19,318 nt of DNA from Dictyoglomota bacterium (GTDB taxonomy: Bacteria; Dictyoglomota; Dictyoglomia; Dictyoglomales; Dictyoglomaceae). Position numbers and translations under genes: made by a program. This document shows positions 1-8,180 of this stretch, piece after piece. Every line of letters begins with the position of its first letter. The stretch's first letter is position 1. The notes beneath the pieces are model-generated. The model saw nothing but the letters and a program-made list of their open reading frames with translations, had not been told where the DNA came from and made no database searches. The stretch spans positions 1 to 19,318 of the forward strand of contig JAKOUL010000135.1 in assembly GCA_029776735.1 (NCBI GenBank), in the 5' to 3' direction.

Positions 1-1175
1 AAATTCTCTGCCTTTATAATATGCTCATAAATAGCTGTTCTTAAGTGAGGAAGATAAAGTCCACCAAAAATCCCATGCCAGTAAGCATCATTAGCTTGAC
101 CCTGCCAAATCTCTTCTAATGCAAGTTCTTTTACTTTATCATCTTTAATACCATCAATCTTTTTCCTAACATACAACATCTTTTTATGCATATGATTTGA
201 CTCATCATATTTTGCAAGAAAGTTTCTCCAAAATCCACCTTTTACAAAAGGTGCATATCTTTCCCAATTACCTTCATTTTTTATCTTCTCTGTAAACTCT
301 TCTAAAATTAATTGGGATTCAGGGAAGAGCACCCATTCCATCATTTCCCTATAAGAAGCAGTGGGAAGATAGATTCTTCCCAAAGGAGGAAACTGTTGCA
401 TATACTCAGAAAAATTAACAGGTGTTACTAATGAAGAATTTTCTTGTAAAGTATTCCAAAATCTTTCTAACCATTTATCTTCATATACAGTTTTATAAGT
501 ATCAGGCCAAAGACCAAATTTTTCTCCGTCGTCAAATAAAACAGCAATCTTATCCTTTTCAAAAGAGACAAATCTATCCAAATAGGAAATCGTCTCTTGA
601 GGTTCTGCAAAGGGTATAATATAACGAAGCTTCATACTAATAGGGAAAACAGATACTGTATATCCCTGCTCTTCCATTAAATAATAACCAAAGAGATCTT
701 CTTCTTTTAATCCTACGGAAAGAAAATGGGCATCATCTACAATAATATATTCAATTCCTGCTTCCGCAATAAATTTCACAAGATGAGGTTCCCACACTCT
801 TTCTGCAAGCCACATACCTTTAGGCTTTTGCCCGAATTTATTATAAATGTAATCATTTAATTTTCTAACTTGAGCTATTTTGTCCGCATCAGGAATTATA
901 GGCAAAATAGGTTCATAAAATCCCCCACTTAAAAACTCTATCTGCCCTCTTTCAGAAAGTTCCCTAAGCGTATCAAAATATTCTGGATAATTTCTTTCAA
1001 GCCATAGTAAAAGATATCCTGAGAAGTGTATGCTAAAAGGAAATTTAGGATGTTCAAGAAAAAATTCAATGAGCGGTTTATAACACATCTGATAAGCTCT
1101 CTCTATAACAAAATCAAAATTACCTACAGGTTGATGATTATGAAGTCCCATAGCAAAATATATTCCTTTTTCCAT
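1..1175 (-). CDS. amyA: GH57 amylase / 4-alpha-glucanotransferase, 3' end outside the window
   Basis: Open from an ATG at 1175 to the window edge: 391 full codons with no stop, and the C-terminal part is missing. The protein begins MEKGIYFAMGLHNHQP, with the GH57 HNHQP motif at residues 12-16. The nucleophile motif WLAERVWEP holds Glu125, and LFDDGEKFG at 213-221 holds the likely acid/base Asp216. By family knowledge this subgroup (Thermococcus litoralis glucanotransferase, Dictyoglomus AmyA) breaks and transfers alpha-1,4-glucan chains; Dictyoglomus AmyA was first described as an alpha-amylase. It lacks a signal peptide, so it should act in the cytoplasm on glycogen or maltodextrins. An AGAGGT ribosome site lies inside the end of the preceding branching-enzyme gene, only 4 nt away, so the two are almost certainly co-transcribed. 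Amylase versus transferase activity cannot be decided from sequence. The D. thermophilum enzyme is, from memory, nearly 700 residues, so roughly 300 are off the edge. Confidence 0.93.
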   Translation of the reverse strand, partial: MEKGIYFAMGLHNHQPVGNFDFVIERAYQMCYKPLIEFFLEHPKFPFSIHFSGYLLLWLERNYPEYFDTLRELSERGQIEFLSGGFYEPILPIIPDADKIAQVRKLNDYIYNKFGQKPKGMWLAERVWEPHLVKFIAEAGIEYIIVDDAHFLSVGLKEEDLFGYYLMEEQGYTVSVFPISMKLRYIIPFAEPQETISYLDRFVSFEKDKIAVLFDDGEKFGLWPDTYKTVYEDKWLERFWNTLQENSSLVTPVNFSEYMQQFPPLGRIYLPTASYREMMEWVLFPESQLILEEFTEKIKNEGNWERYAPFVKGGFWRNFLAKYDESNHMHKKMLYVRKKIDGIKDDKVKELALEEIWQGQANDAYWHGIFGGLYLPHLRTAIYEHIIKAEN

Positions 1176-1179
1176 CTTT

Positions 1180-2739
1180 TTACCTCTTCTCAAAAGTCTT
1201 ATAATCAATAAATGGAAACAGTGAATCGGTATTTTCAAGTTTCTTCAAAAAATTAAATTCATCAACAGATATCTCTTTATTGTCCAAATATCTATAGAGA
1301 GTTTCAAAATTTTCGTGATGTCTATGAAATCTTTCAAACCCATATTCCTTAGCTTGTCCTGTGGTAATTAAGAAAGGCCAGTCGCTACTTTCAAGAAGAA
1401 GTTTTTCTCTACCCATTTGTTTTAAAACTTTCCTTTTCCAAAAAGGAAGCGCATCTACCAAAGAGGCTACTAAATTCTCCATTTTTTCTTCTATTAAATA
1501 AATCTTCTCCCATATAGATTTCGTCTCATCATTTAACCAAACCTCGTGTTTTCCACCTCTTCCCCAAGAAGATTCAGGAAGCTCAATCCTTTCATCTGGG
1601 ATAATTTCCTCAAGAGCTAAGCTTGTATTAATACTTTTTACCTTTTCGCTCTCTGCCAGAAGTTCAAAAACTCTCTCTAAGAATAGTACCCCTTCAAACC
1701 ACCAGTGTCCAAAAAGTTCTGTATCATACATAGAAGTGATAATACCTTTTTCCTTTACATCATTTTCAAGGATCCCTACAAAATGTCTCGCATGTTCATA
1801 AGCTCTACTTTTAGCTATTTCAGGGTCATAAACATCCTTTTCACCTAAGGATTTACTCTTATCTGTAATTCTCCAATATTGAATTCCAGAACTTTCTGCC
1901 TTTTTATGAAATTCTCTATATACTCCGTCTCCAGGATATCCCCAATCTGCAGACCAAACCTGTAGACTAGTCCTACTATCTCTCCCAAAAACTGCTACAT
2001 TACTTTTAGAAACAAGATATGGCTTGAACACTGTTTTATCAATTATCTGTTTCTTAGTAAAATAAGGGTAATCCAAAGGTTCTCCTCCAAGTATGGTATG
2101 GGTATCTACAAAAAAGTATTTAATATTTAACTTCTCAAGAAAGCTCTCTACTCCAGGTCTATAAGCACACTCAGGAAGCCATATCCCCTTAGGACTCCTT
2201 CCAAAATTTCTTTCATAGCTTTCCTTTCCAATTAAAAGCTGAGCATAAATTGAAGAGTCTCTTTTCAATAAAGGAAGATAAGCATGAGTGGCAGAACTTG
2301 TCAAAATATCCAGATACCCTTCTTCTTGAAGCTTTTTCCAATATCCCAAAATATTCCTTGAAAATCTATTTTGAAAATAGTCCAGAATCTCTTCACAATG
2401 TTCTACATAAAACTTTGCAGTTTCTGCTTCTTTCATTCCTTCTTTTTTAAAACTTTCATAGTCCTTCTTAGCTAAGTCTATTCTTTCTTTAATATACTCT
2501 TCAGTTTCATATATCATATAGGGATCTGTCATCTGTTCTGCAAGCACAGGAGTAACTCCAAGAGTAAGATTCCACTTAATACCTTTCTCAATAAGTCTAT
2601 AAAAAGCCATAGAAAGGGGTATATAGGTCTCAAGCATGGCTTCAAAGAACCATTCTTCTCCAAAGGGCCATCTTCCTGCTTTTTTTACATAGGGAAGATG
2701 TGAGTGAAGAACTAAGTTAAAAAATCTCTCTACACTCAT
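1180..2739 (-). CDS. GH57 1,4-alpha-glucan branching enzyme
   Basis: 519 residues, the usual size of the GH57 branching enzymes known from Thermus and Thermococcus (EC 2.4.1.18), which put alpha-1,6 branches into glycogen. They are unrelated in fold family to GH13 GlgB. The first GH57 motif is HSHLPYV at 12-18, followed by the GRWPFGEEW segment (22-30) typical of this subgroup. The nucleophile motif GIWLPECAYRPG places Glu190 as the catalytic nucleophile, and SMYDTELFGHWW places Asp339 as acid/base. The C-terminal third is the helical DUF1957-like region that shapes the acceptor groove. There is no signal peptide, so the enzyme is cytoplasmic. The ATG is preceded by AGGAGGT at ideal spacing. 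It is first in a two-gene unit with the GH57 amylase/glucanotransferase. An inverted repeat just ahead of the ribosome site may regulate it. Branching enzyme is favoured over amylase because of the loop and motif signature. Confidence 0.92.
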   Translation of the reverse strand: MSVERFFNLVLHSHLPYVKKAGRWPFGEEWFFEAMLETYIPLSMAFYRLIEKGIKWNLTLGVTPVLAEQMTDPYMIYETEEYIKERIDLAKKDYESFKKEGMKEAETAKFYVEHCEEILDYFQNRFSRNILGYWKKLQEEGYLDILTSSATHAYLPLLKRDSSIYAQLLIGKESYERNFGRSPKGIWLPECAYRPGVESFLEKLNIKYFFVDTHTILGGEPLDYPYFTKKQIIDKTVFKPYLVSKSNVAVFGRDSRTSLQVWSADWGYPGDGVYREFHKKAESSGIQYWRITDKSKSLGEKDVYDPEIAKSRAYEHARHFVGILENDVKEKGIITSMYDTELFGHWWFEGVLFLERVFELLAESEKVKSINTSLALEEIIPDERIELPESSWGRGGKHEVWLNDETKSIWEKIYLIEEKMENLVASLVDALPFWKRKVLKQMGREKLLLESSDWPFLITTGQAKEYGFERFHRHHENFETLYRYLDNKEISVDEFNFLKKLENTDSLFPFIDYKTFEKR

Positions 2740-2753
2740 TTTTAACCTCCTAT

Positions 2754-2775
2754 TTAACTAACACATGTTAGCTAA
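2754..2775. promoter_or_regulatory. Inverted repeat upstream of the branching-enzyme gene, possible operator
   Basis: Core CTAACA-CA-TGTTAG (2758-2771), extending outward to 10-bp arms with one mismatch. It sits 15-36 nt before the branching-enzyme ATG and immediately before its ribosome site, the place expected for a repressor operator. Sugar-responsive LacI-type regulators often bind short palindromes in such positions, but no regulator gene is in the window, so the role is inference. Confidence 0.4.
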
Positions 2776-2784
2776 TTTATATAT

Positions 2785-2812
2785 AAGAAGGGGGATATAT
2801 ATCCCCCTTCTT
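2785..2812 (-). terminator. Perfect 28-bp palindrome, probable terminator of the sugar ABC ATPase gene
   Basis: Arms AAGAAGGGGG and CCCCCTTCTT match perfectly across an ATATATAT centre that is itself self-complementary. It begins about 34 nt after the ABC ATPase stop codon. The downstream tail on the minus strand (TTCTTATATATAAATT) is AU-rich rather than a clean U-run, so it is not a textbook intrinsic terminator. A second palindrome of the same design lies at 11932-11961. Confidence 0.6.
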
Positions 2813-2846
2813 AATCTCCCTTATAGCCCCTTTCTTTACCATACCA

Positions 2847-3959
2847 CTATATTATTGCTACCTGAGATACAGGGTCAAAAAGGTGCATTTTTCTAACATC
2901 AAACATTGCTTTAACATTCTCACCCATTTTTGCTTTTGTTTCAGAACTTACTCTTGCTACAACATTGACAGGTCCATTTATAAGATACAGATATACTTCA
3001 GTACCCATAGGTTCTAAAACCTCAACTTTTAAATCTGCTACAGCTTCTGGAATAAGGTCTTCGGTTTTAATTAAGCTTACCTCATAAATATGCTCGGGAC
3101 GCACTCCAAGTACAACTTTCTTTCCTAAATAATCCTTGGCTTGCTCAGCTACAAAGCTATGCATATCTGCTGGCAGACCCAGTTTTACTGTGCCAAGATC
3201 CAGACTTTTTGCATCAGAAGACAGAGTTGCATCTATAAAGTTCATAGGAGGACTACCAATAAACCCTGCTACAAAGATATTATTAGGCTTCTCATAAACT
3301 GTAAGAGGATCATCCACCTGCTGAACTACTCCATCCTTCATAACTACAATTCTATCTCCCATGGTCATAGCTTCTGTTTGATCGTGAGTTACATAAATAG
3401 TGGTTACTCCAAGACTTCTTTGAAGTTTCTTAAGCTCAGCTCTCATCTGTACCCTTAATTTAGCATCCAAGTTAGAAAGAGGCTCGTCCATCAAGAACAC
3501 CTTAGGTTCACGTACGATAGCACGCCCTAAAGCCACACGCTGTCTCTGTCCACCAGAAAGTTCTTTTGGCTTTCTCCTAAGAAGATTCTCAATCCCAAGC
3601 ATCTCTGCTGCTACTTTTACTCTTCTGTCAATCTCACTTTTAGGATATTTCCTAAGTTTAAGACCAAATGCCATGTTATCATACACTGTCATATGGGGAT
3701 AGAGAGCATAGTTCTGGAAAACCATTGCAATATCACGATCCTTAGGAGGAACATCATTTACAAGCCTACCATCAATATAGATCTCCCCAGCTGTGGCTTC
3801 TTCAAGACCTGCAATCATTCTTAAAGTGGTAGTCTTTCCACATCCTGAAGGACCTACAAGAACAATAAACTCTCTGTCTCTGATCTCAAGATTTACACTA
3901 CTAACAGCTACTACCTCTCCAAATTTCTTGGTTACATTCTCCAATTTTACCTCTGCCAT
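2847..3959 (-). CDS. Sugar ABC transporter ATP-binding subunit (MalK/UgpC/MsmX type)
   Basis: 370 residues, normal for the family. It is the cytoplasmic ATPase that powers uptake of sugars or oligosaccharides through paired membrane subunits. Walker [10 protein letters not shown] is at 36-44, the Q-loop Gln at 82, signature LSGGQ at 134-138, Walker B VFLMDE at 154-159 and the H-loop His192 (THDQTEAM). The C-terminal 130 residues are the TOBE/OB regulatory domain of MalK-type subunits, including GVRPEH. No permease or binding-protein gene is adjacent: the neighbours are tRNAs upstream and glucan genes downstream. An unlinked ATPase of this class often serves several sugar transporters, as MsmX does in Bacillus; that is inference here. 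The ribosome site is GGAGGTAGGAG before the ATG. I see no convincing consensus promoter in the roughly 120 nt upstream. The exact substrate is unknown. Confidence 0.93.
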   Translation of the reverse strand: MAEVKLENVTKKFGEVVAVSSVNLEIRDREFIVLVGPSGCGKTTTLRMIAGLEEATAGEIYIDGRLVNDVPPKDRDIAMVFQNYALYPHMTVYDNMAFGLKLRKYPKSEIDRRVKVAAEMLGIENLLRRKPKELSGGQRQRVALGRAIVREPKVFLMDEPLSNLDAKLRVQMRAELKKLQRSLGVTTIYVTHDQTEAMTMGDRIVVMKDGVVQQVDDPLTVYEKPNNIFVAGFIGSPPMNFIDATLSSDAKSLDLGTVKLGLPADMHSFVAEQAKDYLGKKVVLGVRPEHIYEVSLIKTEDLIPEAVADLKVEVLEPMGTEVYLYLINGPVNVVARVSSETKAKMGENVKAMFDVRKMHLFDPVSQVAII

Positions 3960-3994
3960 TTCTCCTACCTCCTTGAAAACCTGTATTGAATTTT

Positions 3995-4030
3995 AGAAAA
4001 AATAATAAAACTGGTACGAATAGAATACCA
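3995..4030 (-). terminator. Weak hairpin plus U-rich tail after the tRNA genes
   Basis: On the minus strand TGGTA (4026-4030) can pair with TACCA (4012-4016) across a 9-nt loop, followed by TTTTATTATTTTTT. The tail is good but the stem is only 5 bp, so termination may be partial and transcription could run on into the ABC ATPase gene about 40 nt away. Confidence 0.35.
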
Positions 4031-4082
4031 CCTCCAAGCGTGTTATATTGAAGCGTAGGGTAGATACACGAAGATTCATAGT

Positions 4083-4159
4083 TGGTGCGCCCGAAGGGAT
4101 TTGAACCCCCGACCCGCGGTTTAGGAAACCGCTGCTCTGTCCTTCTGAGCTACGGGCGC
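4083..4159 (-). tRNA. tRNA-Arg (anticodon CCT)
   Basis: The minus strand gives a full cloverleaf of 77 nt. The acceptor GCGCCCG pairs with CGGGCGC, the D-arm contains TAGCTCAG, the anticodon stem GCGGT/ACCGC encloses loop TTCCTAA with anticodon CCT, and the T-arm contains GGTTCAAATCC. The discriminator A is followed by an encoded CCA. It reads AGG, useful in this genome where Arg is mostly AGA/AGG. It lies 79 nt downstream of tRNA-Phe in the same direction. A spurious open reading frame runs across both tRNAs and is not a gene. Confidence 0.97.
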
Positions 4160-4238
4160 TCAGGAGTTCATAAACCGTCTGAAGAAATTTATCTAAAACC
4201 TTTATTTTCAAAACTCTAACTATTCTCCCCACCCTTAA

Positions 4239-4314
4239 TGGTGCGGACGGGCGGAATCGAACCACCGACGCAGGGATTTTCAGTCCCTCGCTCTACCGAC
4301 TGAGCTACGTCCGC
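4239..4314 (-). tRNA. tRNA-Phe (anticodon GAA)
   Basis: 76 nt on the minus strand. The acceptor GCGGACG pairs with CGTCCGC, the D-arm is GCTCAGTCGGTAGAGC, the anticodon stem AGGGA/TCCCT holds loop CTGAAAA with anticodon GAA, the T-loop is TTCGATT, and CCA is encoded. It is the first gene behind the promoter at 4328-4356, whose predicted start lies about 7 nt upstream of the mature 5' end. Confidence 0.97.
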
Positions 4315-4327
4315 ATTCCTTGGATAG

Positions 4328-4356
4328 ATTATATCAAATAAACTTTTTATAGACAA
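4328..4356 (-). promoter_or_regulatory. Sigma70-type promoter for the tRNA-Phe / tRNA-Arg unit
   Basis: On the minus strand TTGTCT (4351-4356), a 17-nt spacer and a perfect TATAAT (4328-4333). The predicted start is near 4321, leaving a leader of about 7 nt before tRNA-Phe. It lies in the short gap after the LysM gene, where no terminator hairpin is visible, so read-through from the upstream operon is also possible. Confidence 0.85.
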
Positions 4357-4369
4357 GTAGCGTAAAAAC

Positions 4370-4780
4370 TCATTTAGAAGGTATAATTAATTTTTGCCCC
4401 ACCACTAAATAATTAGGATCTTTTAGCTTATTGATTTTTGCAATTTCTCTCCAGTCAACCCCAAATTTCTCTGCTATTCCTATTGTGGTATCTCCTACTT
4501 TAACTTCATATATAATTTGAGTTTGAGTACCAGTTTGAGTAACAGAAGTGGAAGATACTTCTTCCTTTTTTTGCTCCTGTGCCATGGTACTTGTACTTTT
4601 TATTTGTTCTTTTGCAGTATAAGTCTTTTGGGTATCCAAAGGCACAGTTTCTTCAGCTACCTTTTCTTCAGTTTTCGGTAATACAGGTATTCTCTCTAAA
4701 GAGAAGAGTTGACTCGTCAAAAAAGCTACAATCAAGAAACTTATACTATAAATTAGAAGTTCTTTTAAAAATCTTTTCAT
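4370..4780 (-). CDS. Membrane-anchored LysM-domain protein
   Basis: 136 residues in three parts. A short basic start and one hydrophobic segment (about 8-26) form an uncleaved signal anchor. A Thr/Ser/Gln/Glu-rich linker (about 30-88) looks disordered. A single C-terminal LysM domain (about 91-134) runs from YEVKVGDTTIGIAEKFGV to VGQKLIIP. LysM domains bind N-acetylglucosamine-containing polymers, mainly peptidoglycan, so the protein probably tethers the inner membrane to the cell wall. There is no attached hydrolase, so a structural or sensing role is more likely than lysis. Its ATG lies inside the end of the ATPase gene (35-bp overlap, different frame) and has an AGGAGA ribosome site, so translation should be coupled. 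It is last in the HNH-MscS-ATPase-LysM operon. Specific function unknown. Confidence 0.85.
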   Translation of the reverse strand: MKRFLKELLIYSISFLIVAFLTSQLFSLERIPVLPKTEEKVAEETVPLDTQKTYTAKEQIKSTSTMAQEQKKEEVSSTSVTQTGTQTQIIYEVKVGDTTIGIAEKFGVDWREIAKINKLKDPNYLVVGQKLIIPSK

Positions 4781-7358
4781 AAATTCTTTCTCCTATAAAT
4801 TCATATATTGGAATCAAGCTTATAAGTAGGATCAAAAGAAACTCATTAAAAGATAAAACCTTTAAATTGAAAAAGCTCACTCCAAAAGGAGTAAATAGAA
4901 CTAAAAGTTGTACAGCGATAGAGAAAATAACTGCAAGACTTAAATATTTATTTGAGAATGCTTCTTTCAATATATTTTCCATTCTCATTAATGAAAGCCT
5001 CAAAGCTTGGAAAATTTGAGCAAAGACTAAACCAGAAAAAACCATTGTCCTTCCTAAAGTAAGATCATTTTCTCTCAAACCTATTAGAAACAAGATAAAC
5101 GATGTCATCCCTATAAGAATTCCATCCCGAACTATTCTCTTCCAAAGATCCTTGTTTAGGATTCCCCCATTTACTCTTCTTGGTTTTCTATTCATTATAT
5201 CCTTTTCAGGAGGCTCCGATCCTAAGGCAAGAGCAGGAAAACTATCAGTAACTAAATTTATCCATAAAAGCTCCAAAGGAGTAAGAGGTAAAGGAAATCC
5301 CAAAAAGATACTGATACTTACCACCAAAATCTCGCTAAAATTACATGAAAGAAGGTAATAAGTGACTTTTCTTATATTATTAAAAATTCTTCTTCCCTCT
5401 TCCACCGCTTTAACGATAGTAGCGAAACTATCATCAAGAAGAACCAGATCCGACGCCTCTCTTGCCACATCAGTACCTCTTTGTCCCATACTTACTCCAA
5501 TATCTGCCATTTTTAAAGCAGGTGCATCATTCACTCCATCTCCTGTCATAGCAACAATCTCTCCGCGTTCTTTTAATTTTCTTACAATCTCCATTTTATG
5601 CTCTGGAAGCACACGGGAAAAGACTACCACATTATCCCATGAAATATTACCAAAACCTATACTCTGTAATTCTTCTCCGCCATATAAATCCCCATTATCC
5701 ACATCAATACCTAAATCTTTTGCAATCTTCTTTGCGGTCAAGAGGTAATCTCCTGTAACAATAATGGGACGAATTCCCGCTTTCTTACATTCCTCAATTG
5801 CTTCTTTCACTCCCTCTCTAAGAGGATCCAGAAATGCTATAAATCCCAAAAAGGTGAAATCTACCTCCCATAGATCCTTTGAAGGTAGATTTTCTAAAGT
5901 TCTCTGTGCCACTCCTAAAACTCTCAAGCCTTCTTTTGCAAGATTATTCTGATCTTCAAGAAGCTCCCTCCTCCTTTCTTCAGAAAGCTCATGAATTTCT
6001 CCTCCAATTTGATAAAATTTACTTCTTTTTATAATCTCCTCTCCTGCTCCTTTTGTTGCAAGTATATATCTTCCATCATTTTTGTTTTTATATAACACAC
6101 TTACTCGTTTCCTTATAGAATCAAAGGGAATTTCATCAATTCTTTCAAAATAAGAAGGGACAGAGTAAAGATTCTCATAATTTCTACATATAGCAACTTC
6201 TAAAGGATCTCCTACAAAAGTTCCGTCCTGTTTCTTTCTCACATCACTTGCCAAAAAAGAGATTAAAAATATATCTTTTAATTCTTCTCTTAGGTTTTCA
6301 AATTCATTTTTTTCATAAACTTTTCCGTTAGGAAGTCCAATTTTTACAAGATCCATCTTGTTCTCCGTAAGAGTGCCTGTCTTATCAGTACATATCACCG
6401 AAGTAGCACCTAAAGCTTCCACTGCAGAAAGCTTTCTGACCACAGCTTTTCTTCTTGCCATTTCTTGAACGCCTAAGGCAAGAAGAATAGTAATTACCGT
6501 AGGAAGTCCTTCAGGAATAGCAGCTACCGCAAGACTTACTGATGTGAAAAACATCTCAAAAAAATCTCTTCCTTGTAATATACCTATACCAAGAAGCACA
6601 AAAACTAAAATAAGTATAATAATTGAGAGCTGCTTTCCTAATTTTGCTAATTCTCTCTGAAGTGGAGTAGGCTCTTCCTTAATTTCAGAAAGCATCCTCG
6701 CAATATTACCTAAAGCAGTATTTATACCTGTACCTACTACAACTCCCTCCCCTCTACCAGAGAGTACTGTGGTACCTTTAAATCCCATATTCAATTGATC
6801 ACCCAAAGAGATATCTTTTTTTGCAATAAAATCAGCATCTTTCCTTACCGCCTCTGATTCTCCTGTCAAAATAGATTCATCTACTTGTAAATTAGTTGTT
6901 TTAATCCATCTTACATCAGCCGGGATTTTTTCCCCTTCTTCAACAAATATTATGTCCCCAGGCACCAAATCTTCCATAGGAATTTCCACTACTTCTTTAT
7001 CTCTCAAAACTTTAACTGTAGAGGATACGAGAGATTTAAGAGAGGAAAGAGTTTTTTCAGCCTTATACTCCTGAAAACTCCCTAAAAGAGCATTTATAAG
7101 CACAATGATAAGGATAGCAATAGCATCTTTAGTTTCTCCTAATATAAATGAGATTAAAGTAGCCACAAGAAGAATAATTGTTAGGAATTCTTTAAATTGT
7201 CTTATAAAGATTCTTAGAAAGCCCTCAGGAGGTTTTTCGGGAAGAACATTCTTTCCATATTTTTGTCGCCTTGCTACTACCTCTTCTTGGGTCAGACCTA
7301 CTTCGGGATCAACTTGTAGCTCTGAGAGTACTTCTTCCTTTGAAAACTCATGCCACAT
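4746..7358 (-). CDS. P-type cation ATPase, probably Ca2+-transporting (type II)
   Basis: 870 residues, typical for bacterial type II calcium pumps, which expel Ca2+ at the cost of ATP. It starts with the cation-ATPase N-terminal domain (about 1-45, ending NVLPE). TGES at 165-168 is the actuator loop, PEGLP at 282-286 lies in M4, and the phosphorylated Asp325 is in DKTGT. The nucleotide domain has TKGA near 435, and GDGVND at 606-611 is the hinge. Ion-site residues match SERCA site II: Glu283 (M4), Asn673 and Glu676 in CNFSE (M5), and Asn701, Thr704 and Asp705 in NLVTD (M6). This favours Ca2+ over Na+/K+ or heavy metals (no CPC motif), though Mn2+ is possible. About ten membrane spans. It starts 18 nt after the MscS gene with AGGGGAG as ribosome site, and its end overlaps the LysM gene. 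Confidence 0.93.
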   Translation of the reverse strand: MWHEFSKEEVLSELQVDPEVGLTQEEVVARRQKYGKNVLPEKPPEGFLRIFIRQFKEFLTIILLVATLISFILGETKDAIAILIIVLINALLGSFQEYKAEKTLSSLKSLVSSTVKVLRDKEVVEIPMEDLVPGDIIFVEEGEKIPADVRWIKTTNLQVDESILTGESEAVRKDADFIAKKDISLGDQLNMGFKGTTVLSGRGEGVVVGTGINTALGNIARMLSEIKEEPTPLQRELAKLGKQLSIIILILVFVLLGIGILQGRDFFEMFFTSVSLAVAAIPEGLPTVITILLALGVQEMARRKAVVRKLSAVEALGATSVICTDKTGTLTENKMDLVKIGLPNGKVYEKNEFENLREELKDIFLISFLASDVRKKQDGTFVGDPLEVAICRNYENLYSVPSYFERIDEIPFDSIRKRVSVLYKNKNDGRYILATKGAGEEIIKRSKFYQIGGEIHELSEERRRELLEDQNNLAKEGLRVLGVAQRTLENLPSKDLWEVDFTFLGFIAFLDPLREGVKEAIEECKKAGIRPIIVTGDYLLTAKKIAKDLGIDVDNGDLYGGEELQSIGFGNISWDNVVVFSRVLPEHKMEIVRKLKERGEIVAMTGDGVNDAPALKMADIGVSMGQRGTDVAREASDLVLLDDSFATIVKAVEEGRRIFNNIRKVTYYLLSCNFSEILVVSISIFLGFPLPLTPLELLWINLVTDSFPALALGSEPPEKDIMNRKPRRVNGGILNKDLWKRIVRDGILIGMTSFILFLIGLRENDLTLGRTMVFSGLVFAQIFQALRLSLMRMENILKEAFSNKYLSLAVIFSIAVQLLVLFTPFGVSFFNLKVLSFNEFLLILLISLIPIYEFIGERIYEKIFKRTSNL

Positions 7359-7376
7359 TTATGACTCCCCTTTCAT

Positions 7377-8180
7377 TTATAATTTTTGAAGCAATCCTTG
7401 TTCTTCTAATTTAATTAAAAAGATACGATTAAACTCTCTTTCTATCTCCTGACTCTTACCAGGTAGAGTTTTAGCAGTAACTACTATTTTATACTTCCCA
7501 CCTCCATACTCTGTAATTCCAAGCACTTGAGGATCTTCTATAATATTTTTATTATTGGTCTTAATTTCATCTGACACACTCTTAGCTAAGGATATTCCGT
7601 CATTTGGAGAAATACTCACAGGAAATAAAAGGTTTGCCACTGCCATATTATAATCTACCCCATAATTTTTTATAGTAATTATCTGCCCATTAGGTATTGT
7701 ATATAAACCTCCATCAAAAGCTCTTATTTTTACAGTTCTTATGGAAATATCCTCAACAATTCCACTTATGCTCCCAACTTCAATATAATCTCCCACATTA
7801 ATAGCTCTATCAAGAAGCAAAAAAAATCCTGAAACTAAATCCTTAACTAAGTTTTGAACACCAAATGCAAGAGCAAGAGAAAGAATTCCTAAGCTGGCAA
7901 GGATATTTTTTGTTTCTATACCAAAAACAGAAAGAATAATAAGTGCCGCAATAATAACAAATCCATATTTAATTAGCTTTGCTAACAAAGTCTTTATAGT
8001 TAAAAGAGTTTTCTTCCTTGTCTCAATGGACTCCTTTTCCATTTTATTTTCAATAGCGTCTATTACAAGTTTAAAAATAACCTTGTAAGAAAAATAGACT
8101 ATAACTAAGGAAAGTATAGAAGAGGGCAAATTTTTTAAAAGATCAGAAATCCATAAAGAAATACTTTCTCCAACCTTCAT
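7377..8180 (-). CDS. mscS: Small-conductance mechanosensitive channel (MscS family)
   Basis: 267 residues, close to E. coli MscS (286). The channel opens under membrane tension to release solutes after osmotic downshock. Hydrophobic segments lie at about 19-40 and 69-90, followed by the Gly/Ala-rich pore helix ASLGILSLALAFGVQNLVKD and then the conserved GFFLLLDRAINVGDYIEV that opens the cytoplasmic beta domain. YTIPNGQI marks the end of that domain, and the remainder is the alpha/beta vestibule domain. The ATG at 8180 has a strong GAGGAGGAG ribosome site that lies within the tail of the HNH gene (38-bp overlap). This start keeps the first membrane helix, so a shorter start is unlikely. It sits directly before a Ca2+ pump and a wall-binding LysM protein, suggesting an operon for ion balance and envelope stress. 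That grouping is inference. Confidence 0.95.
   Translation of the reverse strand: MKVGESISLWISDLLKNLPSSILSLVIVYFSYKVIFKLVIDAIENKMEKESIETRKKTLLTIKTLLAKLIKYGFVIIAALIILSVFGIETKNILASLGILSLALAFGVQNLVKDLVSGFFLLLDRAINVGDYIEVGSISGIVEDISIRTVKIRAFDGGLYTIPNGQIITIKNYGVDYNMAVANLLFPVSISPNDGISLAKSVSDEIKTNNKNIIEDPQVLGITEYGGGKYKIVVTAKTLPGKSQEIEREFNRIFLIKLEEQGLLQKL

Noticed and set aside
422..619. Small plus-strand frame near the left edge
   Set aside because: The minus strand carries an unbroken GH57 frame here with clear catalytic motifs.
3993..4265. 90-residue minus-strand reading frame
   Set aside because: It runs through both tRNA genes and lacks a ribosome site or any protein-like pattern; the cloverleafs explain the sequence.
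4083..4314. tRNA genes as an integration site of a mobile element
   Set aside because: No integrase, no repeated tRNA 3' fragment and no foreign-looking segment is seen on either side.
5362..5748. 128-residue plus-strand frame
   Set aside because: It is the antisense shadow of the conserved GDGVND region of the P-type ATPase and has no ribosome site.
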